From Symsagittifera roscoffensis (lineage: Eukaryota > Xenacoelomorpha > Acoela > Convolutidae), in NCBI RefSeq assembly GCF_963678635.1, contig NC_087063.1, positions 11,506,368 to 11,570,367 of the forward strand: DNA of 64,000 nt, given 5' to 3'. This document shows, piece after piece, positions 46,756 through 57,342 of the stretch; position 1 is the first letter of the stretch; each line of letters begins with the position of its first letter. A program made the translations under genes and the position numbers. The notes under the pieces were generated by a model. That model saw only the letters and a list, made by a program, of their open reading frames with translations. It was not told the origin of the DNA and made no database searches.

Positions 46756-47530
46756 CTGTAGTCGGGGATTTCGTGTATTTTTACCCGAACTATTTGAAGT
46801 TGAAACTGTAGTACGGCCAAACTTGTACAGGGTAGTTGGTGTTAACTGCGGCTCCATTGGAACAGTTTCAGACATCAAATGTGGTGAGTCGACCATCAAT
46901 ATCGTTCGAAGTAGTGCAAAATCTTCATGGCCAAATAAAGGATGCCGAAAATACCTTGATAAAAGCAAGAAGCTGGGAGTACCGAGTGTAAAACTCAGTC
47001 AACAACTAAAAAGGTCGACCGATGAAATCGGTAAGTTGAATGATAAGTTCCAATGGATGGACAAACTCTCAAAAAAGAGACGGAAATCCTTCTGATGGTG
47101 AATAAAAAAGTAATATCTGAGAACCAAAGAGAGCTAAAAAAAAAGCTGAAAAAAAAAGCTTCAAGGAGAGAGCTTAGCAAAAGATTTGCTTTGGAAACAG
47201 TTACAATTGTTGAATTTTCAGAACACATTCTCGGTGTCTCGAAGTCTGTGTTTCATCCTATTGTTACCTGAACTAGCGCCAGCCGAAACAGTAGCGAGAC
47301 CTTTTAGAAGCTTTTATTTTTTCTGCCATCCAGATAAGGAAGAGAAAAGTACTTCAAGGTGCTGGTGGATACCAAAAAAAATTTAGAGACAAGGAAATAT
47401 GAAAATATACGATGAAAGACGTTTGGAGACTGCCAAGGACTTTTTGAGCAGTCAGATGGACATTTGAAACTCATTTTTAATTGTATATATAGATATATCA
47501 AACATAACTAAAGATGCTAATTGCGGATGA
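46756..47530 (+). pseudogene. Unknown coiled-coil-type protein remnant, copy 2 (B segment)
   Basis: The open frame 46823-47095 reads YRVVGVNCGSIGTVSDIKCG, then SSWPNKGCRKYLDKSKKLGV, then SVKLSQQLKRSTDEIGKLND. One frameshift near 47085 moves it into 47053-47271 with ISENQRELKKKLKKKASRRE and ALETVTIVEFSEHILGVSKS. A further shift continues into LAPAETVARPFRSFYFFC. Charged heptad-like residues between about 46980 and 47180 suggest a coiled coil. No family recognised. Paired with copy 1 (45018-45787). Confidence 0.5.
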
Positions 47531-47930
47531 TTACCAATTTAATTAGACTTCAATAAACCATGCCATGCAATGCAGCTCAGTCAAGAGTGGAAACACTCCT
47601 TTCTATAGAGCGGAATAGCTTAGGTAATCGGAAATGAACCTAAGCAAAAGTCAAGGTTAAAAGTTGAACTTATTTGAGAGTTTATGATGTCTGAGAACTG
47701 ACATCAATAATTTACGATCTTAAAATTAGGACAAACGACTTGTCATTTAGTAGAAATTAGAGGGTGTAAACATTTTTGAAGAATTTTTCAATTTCACGAT
47801 TTTTCTTCAGTAGTTATTGGCGTTTTCTTAAAATTTCAGCCTCAAAATGAATTTTAGGAAATTTGAAAAAAAAACAGTTGAAGATGTTTTTTTCTTTGTT
47901 TGAAGATGTTCCAAGATGTTCAAAACAGGA
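47531..47930. other. Short AT-rich spacer before the LINE relic
   Basis: The left part (47535-47650) resembles 45780-45900 (accaataaaccatgcta, gcagctcagtc, gtggaaacact), so the array-type repeat continues to about 47660. After that nothing is recognised until the RT of the LINE relic. Confidence 0.4.
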
Positions 47931-48966
47931 GGCTCAACCGTCAACGCTGCTCTTTGAATACTACACACAGTCCGTGACTTCGATACTCATCATAAGGACG
48001 GTGTACGTCTCTTCTCGCTGGACCTGTACAAAGCATTCGACAGAGTGCCCCATTATTTTATAATTAGTCAGATCAAACAGATAAAGCCAGGAGTCGATAC
48101 ACATGTAGCGACTTGGCTGAAAAGTTTCCTATCAGATCGAGTGCAGATTGTATCATATCAGAACGAATTGTCAAAACCAGCCTCCATCAACCAAAGTGTA
48201 ACTCAGGGGACGGTACTTGGACCATCGTCCTTCGATATGTCGTTCGACGACTTGAAGTGTCTTTAAAAAAATGCTTGTCTAGTTAAGTTTGCAGACGACA
48301 ACAATCCGGTAATCAGCGTTTGAGGACTCGACAACCCTTGTCGAATCATTATTGAAGGAATCTTCAAGTGGTGTTTGGATCAAAGTTTTATTGTCAACAC
48401 CATTAAATCCAAAGAAATGAGGTTCCATTTTAAGAAAAAGGTACCCTTCATTTGCTCAGATATCGAAAGCATACCGCTGGTTGAAAATCTGAAAGTTTTG
48501 GGAATTATTATAGACAGCAGGTTAATTTTTCTACCACATGTATCCAAGACAACCAGTAGAGCTTCCTCAAACCTGTTCTTACTTCTTAAACTAAGGCGTT
48601 TGGGATATCGTGCAGATGACCTTTCTTTGCTATATCAGTCACTTGTTCTATCAGTCTAAACGGTTCTTAGAAAAGTGGACGCTGTTCAAAAACGTGCTGT
48701 TCGTATGGGTTTTATAAAAGAATTTGTTCCTATTGAACAACACATTAAAGTCAAAGACGCGAGACTTCTGAATAATATCACTAAAACTGGTTCGAAGCAT
48801 CGACTATATGACATATTGCCGCATAGGCGCGATTACTGTTCCGAAGTGGCAGTCAAAAAGGTGTATGGATCTATGTTTCCTGAAAGACTTTTGAGGAAAT
48901 TTAAGAAATTTTATTACGGTGTAACTCATGTTTATTGGGACAATTCTCTGAGAGGTCTCGGAATAT
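47930..48966 (+). mobile_element. Non-LTR retrotransposon (LINE) reverse transcriptase relic
   Basis: RT motifs in order: VRLFSLDLYKAFDRVPHYFI (about 48000-48060), WLKSFLSDRVQIVSYQNELS (48115-48170), SVTQGTVLGPSSFDMSFDDL (48193-48255), KFADDNNPV (48285-48310), then a post-RT region SIPLVENLKVLGIIIDSRLI (48470-48530). A thumb and C-terminal segment includes VDAVQKRAVRMGFIKEFVPI (48676-48740). The catalytic ADD is present. Stops at 48264, 48319 and 48656 plus shifts show it is dead. No endonuclease domain is seen upstream, consistent with 5' truncation, which is usual for LINEs. It resembles the CR1/L2/jockey-type RT group in the order of blocks; the clade is not determined. Confidence 0.85.
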
Positions 48967-49744
48967 AAGTTCTATAAAAACGGTCTATAACTTGGCTTAC
49001 AAGTCAGTTGATCGGAACGAAATTTTGGATTCTAATTGATTTTCCAATGATTCTTGCAAATAAAGCCGCGACCGCTCAAAGGCGTCGGATTGGTCCTAAA
49101 TTGATTCGGATAGAGGATAAAGCCAGAAAGACCAAGGCACTGGTGAACTCGCTTGACTCCATCATTCCATCACAGTTTTATCACATTTTCTTATTTTTAG
49201 TATATCTGATGTTTTTTCAGATGTTAATTCAATATTTATCTTCCTCTTTCTTCTTGAAGGCAATTTTCATGTTTATAATTTATGCTTTTCAAAAACCGGC
49301 TGATATTATAATTATTATTTTTTTTATTATTAATAAGAATTCCACGGGAGAAAATTGTTAACGTGTAACAGTCGCCTACTTCGGTCACATATGAGGTTAA
49401 AGAAAAATAGGCCCTATAACCATTGGCTCAAGAGTCAGGGACTCTATCTCTTGTGTTTTTCTACCTCGAACGGTTGGAGCCAATTCGGTTCACTTGCGAC
49501 ATGAGACTAAAAACCCGTTACAGCTTAAAGGCCACTACCAAAATACCCCCCACTCTAGAAAATGAGAACGTCCCCATACTCAGGTCTCAAAATACCCAAA
49601 ATACGCGAACACCGTTAAAAACAGGGTCGGAACAATCCGTACGGTTACTTTTTATTAGACAGTGAAGCTTTGATGCATTTCAAAACCAGCCTCCATCAAC
49701 CAAAGTGTAACTCAGGGGACGGTACTTGAAGACCATAAGCTTAC
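48967..49744. other. LINE 3' flank and junction with the next element
   Basis: At 49300-49335 an A/T-only run (attattataattattatttt) could be the LINE 3' tail. The rest is unremarkable except the exact 49-bp duplicate of LINE RT sequence at 49680-49728, which directly borders the start of the GC-richer element. No host exon was recognised. Confidence 0.4.
49680..49728 (+). repeat. Exact 49-bp copy of LINE RT segment 48172-48220
   Basis: It begins tcaaaaccagcctccatcaa and ends ggggacggtacttg, and is identical to 48172-48220 inside the RT (the region coding ASINQSVTQGTVLG). It is isolated from other LINE sequence. Flanking bases differ immediately on both sides. Confidence 0.9.
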
Positions 49745-50630
49745 AGGCAGACCATAAGGTTCGCTCACGGGAAAACCCATCTCCGCCTCTAGACCGATCT
49801 TCCACCCTCTGATATTTTTCTGGGTGCTTTGCAAACCCCCGGCCATGACTCCACGCTTAACGCAGTCACCAAATGGTGTTCAGACTCCAGCATCTCCAGT
49901 GATTGCAGAGAAGAACCCCAGTGCCGTTGCTATATTCACTGCAGTGTTCGTATAGCACTCAGCCATTATCTGCACCTCGCTCTTCTCTCTTTCTGTTATG
50001 TCACCAAACCAGGTCTTTTCTCTGGAAAGATTGTATTCTGACACATGATCGTCCATCACAGGTGTGCCTTCCGCCTCCGCACGTCAAGTCAAGACAGCTG
50101 CCAGGTTCCAACTTCTTCACTGATCCCAGATTACTCGTTGCTTCGCCCGACTCTTTACTCTGTGGTAGAATCAATTTGTGTATTACGTCCAAAGTTCCCA
50201 GGTCCTCATCTTTTGTTGGTGTTAGCCTCACCCATTCCGTGACTTCTTCAATCAAGCTCGCATGGGGATGTGGACACCAGGAGGTTCTCAACAATTTCCA
50301 AACCGTCCCCAAATTCGTAGTCATCATGCCATTTCCATTCCCCATCCTTAATTTCACTCTTTTGCTCGAGCGCGGCACGCTTATCACCTTGGGTGTCGCC
50401 TCAAGTAGCAGGCCTAGGCTCGGTTTCTCCCTCTCCATTGAATCGATTAAGATTATCTTCTCCGTCCAAAACTTCAACAGCTCCGTCACCTTGTGATTCC
50501 TGTGAGCGTTCCCGGCCTCTGAATTCAAGAAAGGGTTGTACGCTATTACCATCACTCCAGACACGTATTGAAATTCTCCCGTTTTATTGGGTCTCGAGTA
50601 ATCCTCAGCCAAGGCTAAGTTGCGATGCAC
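49745..50630 (-). pseudogene. Giant element polyprotein, last visible part
   Basis: One open frame 50630-50001 contains EDYSRPNKTGEFQYVSGVMV, then KVTELLKFWTEKIILIDSME, then LGTVWKLLRTSWCPHPHASL. The coding sense then continues in a shifted frame (ERSEVQIMAECYTNTAVNIA, TALGFFSAITGDAGV, stop, TPFGDCVKRGVMAGG) to about 49745, where the sequence meets the 49-bp LINE duplicate. The family is not recognised. The abrupt end suggests truncation of the element at this point. Confidence 0.5.
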
Positions 50631-51262
50631 ATCACGCCCCCTTCAAATTTCTTGTTGTGGAATCTTCGTATCTCATCAAGTTTCCCATGATTCTCTAGGG
50701 ATTGCCTCGAGTCATCTTCCTTCTCGATCCCCGTACTCTGGTACACGTTTAGTATGACGGTGGAGACTCTTCTCTCTATGGTTTTGCTCCCCATGGCCTT
50801 CTGATGACACGCTTGGACGGTGCTATTAGTCATTACGGACATTATCCACCTCAAGAAACAAGTGGCATCTTTTCTTCTCGCCAGACTCAAACCGGAGTTA
50901 TCTCTCGCGACGTGTTGTACCAGCATCTGATAGACTTCTAGGCTCTTGTTGCCCAATTTCAATTTTCCACGTGAGGTCAATACCTCCAATTCTATTCCCG
51001 TTAGGCTCCACGCGAACATCAGCTCTCCCGCTGTTCTAACGAAGGGATTTGCTATCAGAGGCAATGCGGATGAAGGTGTTCTCATCGCCTCCTCAAAGTA
51101 ATCACGCAACAAGCTCTGCCAAGTCCGCTTTAGCTGACTTCCCAATTCTAACTTGTTGACTTCGGCTTTCTGTTGATTAGCCCAATTGCGACGCTTGCGG
51201 GACACCCCATGATCAAGCTTCTTCAGACAGTCCTCCAATTCCTTCATCGTCTCTAGGGCCAC
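50615..51262 (-). pseudogene. Giant element polyprotein segment, 215 codons, unrecognised
   Basis: Open frame with LEDCLKKLDHGVSRKRRNWA, then LKRTWQSLLRDYFEEAMRTP, then VRTAGELMFAWSLTGIELEV and LGNKSLEVYQMLVQHVARDN. It looks like a folded helical domain. It overlaps the start of the following frame (50630) by 16 bp in another frame, so a single frameshift probably separates what was one protein. Function unknown. Confidence 0.5.
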
Positions 51263-51299
51263 CCACCAAGGTCGAGCCGTATTCCTTGTCGCATTCTTC

Positions 51300-51804
51300 T
51301 CAAGAGGGAGGGTCGTTGGTCACTTGTTTGCCAATAGCCTGATATTCGCTCGAGATCCATTCTTTGCCAAAATCCACTTCCCATGTTTGTCCATTCGTCG
51401 AACCCTTTCTCGAGCCTGCCTTCTGATGTTTGGGATCTTCTTCCGTTACCAGATTTGTCGAGACCTCTATCTCTTCCACTACTTCGGCTAGCCTCCTTGG
51501 TTCGGAGCTACTCTTGTAGGCTGCAGTCTTCCACCGCGCTAGGATCATGGGGGGCAGTCTCCCTCAAGTTCCTCTCAGAGACAGCATCCACCGACGGGCT
51601 GCTCAACTCCTCTACCTCCCGTTTCCTTTTTCGAGACTTTATACCTTTGCTTGGGAGCGTTGTCACTATCATCACTGATTCAATCTCTTTGTCCCGGTCC
51701 GACCCTTCCAACTCTTGCCTCCCCCCTGCTTGAGCTTTAAGGATATTAGTACTTTTAATCATATTATTAGTCTTAAACTTATCCTCCCCTTTAACTTTAA
51801 TCAT
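51300..51804 (-). pseudogene. Giant element polyprotein segment, low-complexity linker
   Basis: Two overlapping frames (51804-51508 and 51548-51300) rich in Lys, Glu and Ser, with SRKRKREVEELSSPSVDAVS and RLAEVVEEIEVSTNLVTEED. A basic patch, KSRKRKRE, could be a nuclear-localisation-type signal. It is probably a disordered linker. One frameshift near 51530 is implied. Confidence 0.45.
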
Positions 51805-51811
51805 TTTATCA

Positions 51812-52312
51812 TCAGTTTTTTTTCTTCAGAGTAGAGCCGTCTTTACATTCATCATCCTTGGTCTTCTGTCTCGTCTCCCTCAAGTTGACCATCTTGCTCA
51901 GCAACTCCTTTCTTGCTTTTTCATCCAGCCCGGTGCCCATCAACACCGGTTCCCCGAACTTGACCACCGTGTTCCACAGTTCTTCTGTGAAGTTATCTAG
52001 CGTGGTCTCACCCTTCGTCTCATGATTACATTCACTCAAGAATTCCCACCAAGCCTTCTCATCGAGAGTCTCTAGAAACATGCTCTTGTTCCCCTCAAAC
52101 GTGTTCTTCTCGCTCTCTTCTGTACTCAAGAGTATCATCCCCATGTTGGAAGTCTCGCTTGTCAAGGGTAGTTGCAGGTTCTTATGAGGGGATGAGGTCA
52201 GAGGTGGCGTGGCAGTGTCCGCCCAATCGTCTCCGCTCAGGTCCTGCAGTAGTTCCTGGACGGTGAAATCCTCCTCAGCTGGTTTCGGCTCAGGCGTATT
52301 CCCCACTTCCAT
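51812..52312 (-). pseudogene. Giant element polyprotein segment, acidic region, 166 codons
   Basis: Open frame with EPKPAEEDFTVQELLQDLSG, then DDWADTATPPLTSS, then TTLDNFTEELWNTVVKFGEP and LMGTGLDEKARKELLSKMVN. Acidic and Thr/Ser-rich first, then helical. It is shifted relative to the frame ending at 52377, with a TGA there in ACT TGA GAG. No family recognised. Confidence 0.45.
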
Positions 52313-52376
52313 TTCCTCTCCTGTTTCACTGCGAGTTGCATCCTTGCTTTCTTCCTCTGACTCGGCTCGCCTTCTC

Positions 52377-54089
52377 TCAAGTCTTCCTAAATCGGTCTTC
52401 TACGGGGCCGCTTCTCTTGTCCCCAGGGGTGCCTACTGATAGGGATGAGGGTGTCGCTGGATCTTGCTTCTTGTATTCCGTCCGAGCCACATATAACAAG
52501 CCTGCCGCATCCAGTTCTTTTCCTTCTTGTTTTATTTCCACCTGTTCTAACCCGTAGGGCGTCCGGTACTTTCTTGAGGCAAACTTCATCTCGTCCTTCA
52601 GCGCGATGTGCCCTTCTTCTACGATCATCCTGCCATCATCCCATATCGGTAATGTGTTTTCCAAGTGCGCCTGATTGAGCGTTCTCAAGATCTCCCGCAC
52701 CTCGAGTTTTGGAGGCATTGAGCCTCTCATTTTCTTCGCTTGAGTCGTCCATGAGTTTATCTTGATATCACAGGTGTGGAAGTAGACCGCTGCTGTATAC
52801 CCAACGAACAAGGGGTCCCAGCCATCGGTGAATTCCTCCTGCTGCCTCTCCACTGTAGCTCTTGCGAACAGGGATGGGACCACCAGGGAGCTATTCATCC
52901 CCAAGGTTATTCTCCTGACTGTTGGAAACTCAGGAATGGTTGCGGGCAAGATTTCCTTCTCTAGTGTCGCCTCTAGCTACCTTTTTACTAACTCGAAGCT
53001 CTTTTTCCACGCGGGGATTCTCAGGATGTCTTGTCCGTTCGCCGTTAGGGGATTCAGATTCCAGAGCTTGGGATAAGTCTCAATGGGGCCTTCACGTTTT
53101 CCCCCCATCCTGCATTGCAGTTGCTCCCGGAAGTTAAACACTACCAACTCGGGATCTTTCACCTTCCCAAAGAGCACTGTATTACTCATTCGTGCCCTCA
53201 GCACCTCTTGTCAACACCAGTTCAGCGCTGTCCCATCCAACACGCTTATTAAGCTCACGCGCACCACTGAATTGCGGTATGCCGCCACTAGAGGGTCCGG
53301 AAAGGCGTACGTAACCGCTGGTCCGTAAATACAAGTTACGACCTCCTCTAGTCCCCTGATCATTCCCACTGGGTCAGATCTCATCGCCAGGCATAGATCG
53401 GTCAGTAGAGGGATACCACCATTCGCCTCTCTCCATTCATCTCTCGTCTTTGGATTCTTCTCCTCACCGGTCATGTGTCGGTTTTGCATCAGAAGATACT
53501 CCACCAGCAACGTCTTCAGTCCTGCAGCGCACTTGTACGAGTAGGTGTCTATACTTGAGTGGGTCTTTCCCTTCGACAGGGGCTCCCCATATTTCATCAA
53601 CCGATGAAATGACACCAGTTCGCCATGAGTCAGGAGCACCAGTGCCAGATACCCATCAATCCGAAGTGTCTCTACACCCAGACTCAACATGTACGCTGGA
53701 CCCATGTTAAACAGGTACCTTGGGTAAACTAAGTATATGGCTAGCAAGAGGCTTATGGGCATGATCAATAGTTCTTGTACAAAGGCCCCGAAAATGGTCT
53801 CTTTCGCACAAAACACTCCAGCCATGTATTTCTTTTCCCAACAAGGACTCAAGAATTTCAGGATCTCGTGATCTTTCATCGCCCTCAGCTCACCTTTTGC
53901 ATGCTCCCTCCAGAATCCTCCAATGGTGACCTCGTTCGCTGCCGCGACGAACCTAGCCACCGTCATCTCTCTACTCTCGGCTACCTCCAACTGTTCCTCA
54001 AGAAATTCCCAGATCTGCTTCACGAGAGGTGGGCACTCTCCCTTGTCTTGTCCGTAGCATTCTCTAGCCTTGGTGTTAGAAATGGCCAC
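52377..54089 (-). pseudogene. Giant element polyprotein segment, 570 codons, two nonsense codons
   Basis: One continuous frame from 54089 to 52377, interrupted only by TGA (53211) and TAG (52977). It includes MTVARFVAAANEVTIGGFWR, a hydrophobic stretch LLIMPISLLLAIYLVYPRYL (possible membrane segment or buried core), LGVETLRIDGYLALVLLTHG, GIPLLTDLCLAMRSDPVGMI, ELVVFNFREQLQCRMGGKRE and LFVGYTAAVYFHTCDIKINS. The very long open frame, unlike the shredded elements elsewhere in the window, shows recent activity. It looks structural (capsid- or gag-like?) but that is a guess; no known domain is recognised. Confidence 0.55.
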
Positions 54090-54913
54090 CTGCCTCTTTG
54101 TTGTGTTAGTCGATATACCATCACTTCCAGTTGTTTTTCAGTCGCAGCCACATTCTTTCTTTTGTTGCTTGGTCCCCTCAATTTGCTTGTGGAGCTCGTG
54201 ATGGTCAAGTCCATACCTCGGAAACATAGGCTGGCTGTCAGGTGACTTATTATTGGTTGGTCATCCCCTATTATCGGACTGAACTTCAGTTGTCTGGCGA
54301 GATTCGAGATCTCAAGTAAGAGGACCTCGTCCAATACGATGAGGATGTCTGCTAATTCGTAGAATCCCCTCAATGCGTGGGACACGTCCGCCCACGCTGC
54401 TGCCAGTTCTGACTTCCGAAGTCTCAAGTTCGTGGGTTCCAGCTCCCGATTGGGGGCTGCCATCAGAATCCGCCATGCGTTCCCTTCGGCTATTAGGATC
54501 AAAATGACATACACAAACTGCAGAGCAGGAGGCATGCTCGCGTATCCGGGGGACGTCGTGAGTACCACTTTCGTCTTCGGTCCAAATCGAGAACTGACAT
54601 TTTCCTGCACCTCGTTCATCGCGGCAAACAACATCTGGATAGCCTCCCAGATTTTCTTTGGCGTAGGATCATCACCTTTCAACTTTTCTAGAAGCCCAGC
54701 CGCATGCAGGTGATCGTTCATTCCTGCGAACAGCAGTAGCTCTGGTTCACAAGGCATCTCTGACTTTATCGCCACCACCAGGGTCAACATCAGGTTCAGC
54801 TCTGCACCTGGCAGCGAGTATACCAGAGTTCCGGCCAGAACAACTTGGGAGACGTTCCCTCGAAATCCAATCCCGTCACGATGATCACCCTTGCGGCTGC
54901 TGGATCCGCTCTA
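54020..54913 (-). pseudogene. Second SGNH-like segment of the giant element (GMND motif)
   Basis: The frame at 54790-54020 contains PELLLFAGMNDHLHAAGLLE, where GMND corresponds to block III (G-x-N-D) of SGNH hydrolases, followed by FGPKTKVVLTTSPGYASMPP. Near its end GDDQPIISHLTAS offers a D-x-x-x-H arrangement like block V. Upstream, a shifted frame (54960-54830) reads LAVYDRADPAAARVIIVTGL. No GDS nucleophile motif is visible, so if this is an SGNH fold it is probably catalytically dead. It overlaps the next frame (54089) by 70 bp, again indicating a frameshift. Confidence 0.5.
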
Positions 54914-55627
54914 TCATATACTGCCAGTGTCTTGGCCAATTGGGCACTGCCGCAGGTCGTCTGCCAATTTCGCACCCTCGTAAGCGGCGTCTGGTAGTTC
55001 CATCTTTTTTGAATCTAGTAGCTTGTCTACTACCCTCAACTGCGCGGAAGTTGCCAATCTGATTCTGACGATACTTGTTCGGTGCTTGGGGGGCTCCACT
55101 ATGAGTTCCGGACTCCCCAGCAACTTGAGAGGTCTGTAATTGATCGGTCCCATGACTGATCTCATGGGGATCCCAGTCAGATCAGCCGTCTCCATCATTC
55201 TTGCTCTCGAGAAATCTGTTTCGTGGGCCTTTAGCCAGTCCACGCAATGGTGTCGACTCAAATCCTCGTGTGACACGTGCTTGAGCCCCAGGACTTCCGC
55301 CAACTCCTGTCTGCACTCCAGATCCTCCAGGTCCAACTCCTTTACTTTCTCCAGATATCGCGTTCGGCTTGCCTCCGCCGGTCTCTCCACTCTCTTGTTT
55401 TCTACCACTACCACTGAGGACACCACTGAACTTTGGGGCGTTGATGAAGCTGCTTCCTCGGCTTCCATCGGCGTGGAACCCGCTAATCTAATCCTGCTGC
55501 TCCTCGAGCTGTCTCTTGAGTCGACTCTTGCTCCCAGCTGACTGGACAGGGGTCTTGTGGCAAGGAAAGGGGGATTTGGGGGTGGACCGAATGTGAATTG
55601 GGCCGTTTCAAGCAGATCTGCCTCCAA
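54914..55627 (-). pseudogene. Giant element polyprotein segment between the two SGNH-like regions
   Basis: Open frame of 237 codons with FTFGPPPNPPFLATRPLSSQ, a Ser/Arg/Val-rich linker (SSVVSSVVVVENKRVERPAE), then LEKVKELDLEDLECRQELAE and SRHHCVDWLKAHETDFSRAR, then PELIVEPPKHRTSIVRIRLA. It follows the first SGNH domain by a frameshift at about 55630 and shares the frame of the 54790 segment. No known domain. Confidence 0.5.
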
Positions 55628-55632
55628 CGCAC

Positions 55633-56976
55633 TTATATGCCTTCAACCACTACACACCCCCTAGGTCTGTCGAAATGGATTCCGTCTGAGGACGCATCTT
55701 CCGTGAAGGATCGCTCCATCTGGTCGGCTATGTCCAGCAATCTGACGGGAAGGACACTCCTTTGATGTATTTGCCTGATTATCATGTTCAGGTTCCGCAC
55801 TTTCTCATTCATTTCCATTGCATGTTGGTCGGCCTTCATGTTATAAGGGGGGGTGCAAACTGTGAGTATGGCGGGATACATCTGAATCCGCAACTCCTCC
55901 AGGATGCAGCTCATTTTATAGTGTAGCCTCATGACTTTCCTCGACTCACCTCTGGACACGTCATTGGTCCCCATCATTAGAGTCACTGTGTACATTCTTG
56001 CCATCCCTAACATCTCGAGTGATGCCAACATATGCGGCGTTGCGGCTCCAGAGAAACTCAAGACTCCAGTCTGCCAGTGCGACTGGATTCGGGTCAGCAC
56101 CCGTACCAGGCTGTCCCCTACAATCAGGTGAACTGCACCCTCCGGTATTCGTGGTTGTGTGTAGTATTCAGCCCAAGACGCGTCATGGAAACAATCCCTT
56201 CTCGCCCGCTGCGCCGCGTTCCAATCCATGCGGTTGTGCCTGTGGCATCTGCCATCCGTGTTCTTCTTATAGCTTGCGATTACCACACTCCTGACCGGTT
56301 GCTCCCTCCAAGTCGGGGGTATCTCCACTCTAGCTGGACTTTCACGATTTCTTAGCTGTAGCCTCTCATTTAATTCCTTAAGACGCGACGAGCTCCCGCT
56401 CACCTGACTGCTGCTCGGGGTTGAGCTCGGGGTATATCCCGGCAGTGCCACGTCCATCAATGGGCGTATCGGTTGCGTCTCCAAACCACGCAGGGAAGAC
56501 GCTGATTCAGTTAGCATCCACACTTCCAGTCCCTCGTTTATGTGTTCTTGAGCCGCGCGGTCTAAGTTGAATCGTCCCTTCGACCTGAGAGCCTCATCCA
56601 CCTCCATACGCGGCTCCGGCCTTGAGCCTGCAACAGCTCGCTCCGTAGTCCTGGTTCCCTTTTCCTTTTGCCTGTCGAGCTCTCGTTGTCGCCGCTGGAT
56701 CTTCTCAAGTTACGACTTCAACTGCTCGCAATTCGCCGCGTTCTCTCGCACCCTCTGTTCTTGCTGGTACTCTGCTCTCAACATATCAAGGTCACGCCGC
56801 GCCTGGTCCCTCTCAAGGATCGCCTGGTCTCTCTCCAGATTCGCTTGATTTCTCTCGAGTTTCGCGCTAGCCCGGTCAAGCTTCGCTTTATTCTTCTCAC
56901 TCTGCGCCCTCTCAAGTTCCCTCTTCAGGTTGCTGAGGTCCGGATACGTCTCTTCCGTTTGCTGTGCTCGCGTCAT
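55633..56976 (-). pseudogene. Coiled coil plus SGNH/GDSL hydrolase domain in a retroelement
   Basis: A single frame from 56976 to 55633 with only one nonsense codon (TAA at 56710-56712). The first part is a heptad-rich coiled coil (LERNQANLERDQAILERDQA). After a Pro/Ser linker comes an SGNH hydrolase domain with every block visible: VHLIVGDSLV (block I, GDS), LSFSGAATPHML (block II), VTLMMGTNDVSRGE (block III, GTND) and DGIHFDRPRG (block V, D-x-x-H). SGNH enzymes are serine esterases or acetylhydrolases, and the triad Ser, Asp and His is present. Esterase-type domains are known from the ORF1 proteins of CR1-like LINEs. Here the neighbourhood is a Ty3/gypsy-type pol, which is less usual. Confidence 0.8.
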
Positions 56977-57009
56977 AGTAGGTGGCTTGCTTGTGGATTG
57001 GCCCGCGGA

Positions 57010-57342
57010 TCATGGCGATGGTCTGGTCGGTAATGGGAACTCTCCCGCGCCGTTCTCAGAGTTGTTGCTCAAGCCAGGATTTCTTGCCAAGTCGAATCCT
57101 CTCACCCCTCCATCCACATTCCAGGACAGCCACCTGGTCTGTTCTTGATTGGATATGCTTTCTGTGGTGTAGCCGAACATCAATACAGCTTCGGTCGCGG
57201 ACTCCCTGCATTCTCCTTGCTCCTCTAATTGCAGGATGGCTTTCAACATCACTGCCATCCTCTCGTCCACTTGGGTGTAGTCCAGGTCCCTCAAGCGTCT
57301 GTAAAATTCATCGAGCGTAGGCCTCTTCAGCGCCGCAGGCAC
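57010..57342 (-). pseudogene. N-terminal ORF of the giant polyprotein block
   Basis: 110 codons: RPTLDEFYRRLRDLDYTQVD then ERMAVMLKAILQLEEQGECR, then a stretch ending in PTRPSP. It is separated from the coiled-coil frame (56976) by one frameshift within about 40 bp. An ATG-like start (here TTG/ATG ambiguous) near 57342 follows the 24-bp repeat, so this may be the protein's true N-terminus. Family unknown. Confidence 0.45.
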
